Assembly: GCA_901472405.1 (NCBI GenBank)
Contig: LR590463.1
Location: 1,116,001 to 1,180,000 of the forward strand
Length of the DNA: 64,000 nucleotides
DNA from: Serratia rubidaea
GTDB lineage: Bacteria; Pseudomonadota; Gammaproteobacteria; Enterobacterales; Enterobacteriaceae
Reading direction: 5' to 3'
Shown here one piece after another: positions 63,017-64,000 of the stretch. The notes below the pieces were generated by a model, which worked only from the letters and a program-made list of their open reading frames with translations, did not search any database and was not told the origin of the DNA. Both the position numbers and the translations under genes were made by a program. Positions within the stretch are counted from its first letter, which is position 1. Each line of letters opens with the position of its first letter.

Positions 63017-64000
63017 TTATTTGCCCATCATCGTTGACATGGTTTGTGCAATAAATTGCGCCCTGGCGCCAAAAATAACCTGAATGCCGGCGTCGCCGAC
63101 AAACACCACGCCGCGTGCGCCGAGGCCGTTGAGGCCGTCTTTATCCACCGATTTGCTGTCTACCACCTCAAGGCGCAGGCGGGTAATGCAGGAACCGACG
63201 GAGTCGATATTCTGTGCGCCACCCAGCAGACTGATGATTTCCGTTGCCAGCTCGGTGTCGCTTTTGTCATCCGCATTGGCGGTTACGTTGGTGCGTCCGG
63301 CGTTTTCACGTCGAAACGGCGGATGACAAAGCGGAAGGTGAAGTAGTAGATCAGCGCCATCGGAATACCGACGATCACGGCGCTGATAAAGTTGGTCTGG
63401 TAGCCGTTGAACGAGGGCAGGATGCCGAATGACAGGTAGTCGATAAAGCCCGCCGAGAACGATTTGGCGATATGCGCATGCAGCAGATACATGGTCATAT
63501 ACGCCAGGCCGGCCATGATGGCGTTAAAGACGTACAGAATCGGCGCCACAAAGATAAAGGTGAACTCCACCGGCTCGGTGATGCCGGTTAAAAAGCAGGT
63601 CAGCGCGGCGGAAAACAGAATGCCGGCGGCGATTTTCTTATTGGCCGTCTGGGCTTCGTGATACATCGCCAGGCAGGCGGCCGGCAGGGCAAACAGCATC
63701 AGCGGGAATTCGCCCTGCATAAACTTACCGGCGTCCTGGTAGCTGTCACTGCTGAAAGACTTCACGCCTTCCTCCAGCATCTTGAACCAGATGGTCTGAT
63801 CGCCGTGGATTACCTGGCCGGCGGCGGTGGTGTAGTCGCCGAACGAATACCAGAAGGAGGGATACCAGATATGGTGCAGGCCGAGCGGGATCAGCGCCCG
63901 CTCCACCAGCCCGAAGATAAAGGTGGAGGCCGCCTGATTATCGCCGTTGACCACCACCGAGAGCGCATCGATACCGGACTGAATGTGTTGCCAGACGTAG
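63017..64000 (-). CDS. PTS EIICB permease, glucose/maltose family, N-terminus beyond window (single-base frameshift)
   Basis: This is the C-terminal part of a sugar PTS transporter. The membrane EIIC part has LVERALIPLGLHHIWYPSFW and FLTGITEPVEFTFIFVAPIL. The linker is RFVIRRFDVKTPGR, and the cytosolic EIIB domain has the phosphorylated Cys in DSVGSCITRLRLEVVD. One C is missing at 63297-63298; adding it joins KTPGRTNVTANADDK and the protein ends TMSTMMGK at 63017. It resembles PtsG and MalX; glucose, maltose or a related sugar is possible. The LacI-type gene follows 90 bases downstream. Confidence 0.9.

Overview
The window is a 64 kb stretch of enterobacterial chromosome, most likely Serratia or a close relative. 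That is inferred from gene order and protein similarity, not from a marker gene. Much of it follows the Escherichia coli ybaY-to-cysS backbone: ybaY, ybaZ, ffs, tomB/hha, acrAB-acrR, rsmS-priC, ybaN, apt, dnaX-ybaB-recR, htpG, adk, hemH, gsk, ybaL, fsr, ushA, ybaK, chiX, ybaP, cueR, ybbJ-qmcA, ybbN, ybbO, tesA/ybbA-ybbP, purEK, lpxH, ppiB and cysS. Lineage-specific blocks are set into that backbone.

Layout. 1-1.7 kb: a LysR regulator, ybaY and ybaZ. 1.8-9.3 kb: 4.5S RNA, a LysE-type exporter, an amino-acid catabolic block (catabolic-type glutamate dehydrogenase divergent from astA-astB and an AAT-family permease) and a lipoprotein. 9.3-13.6 kb: a purine salvage block (NCS2 permease, adenine deaminase, divergent LysR regulator with PurR-like operators). 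13.7-18.3 kb: hha-tomB, an orphan gene, and a zinc-starvation cluster in which two Zur-type palindromes flank a Zn/Mn ABC transporter operon and the zinc-free ribosomal protein paralogues L31B and L36B. 18.4-23.6 kb: acrAB and acrR with a palindromic AcrR operator. 24-32 kb: DNA and protein housekeeping (priC, dnaX with its programmed frameshift signal, recR, htpG with a sigma-32 promoter, adk). 32.3-36 kb: cdaR with a GntP permease and glycerate kinase. 36-45 kb: hemH, gsk, ybaL, fsr, ushA, ybaK, the sRNA chiX and ybaP. 45.2-47.9 kb: a copper locus (copZ-like chaperone and cueR) split by an AT-rich island of about 1.9 kb that lies between two identical 24-bp copies of the CueR operator. 48-64 kb: ybbJ-qmcA, cfa, ybbN-ybbO, tesA/ybbA-ybbP, an IS200-family element, purEK with a PurR box, lpxH, ppiB, cysS, and a LacI regulator beside a glucose-family PTS permease that runs off the right edge.

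About twenty genes, including the essential adk and hemH, are interrupted by a single-base gain or loss that almost always falls in a run of identical bases. Correcting one base restores a full-length family member each time. I therefore read these as sequence errors, not pseudogenes, and give coordinates for the restored genes.

The strongest candidate for something undescribed is the island in the copper locus. It carries a 205-residue protein I cannot place, two small membrane proteins and two very short ORFs, and has no recognisable integrase. A second candidate is a 49-residue single-span membrane protein that appears to be the first gene of the Zur-controlled transporter operon.
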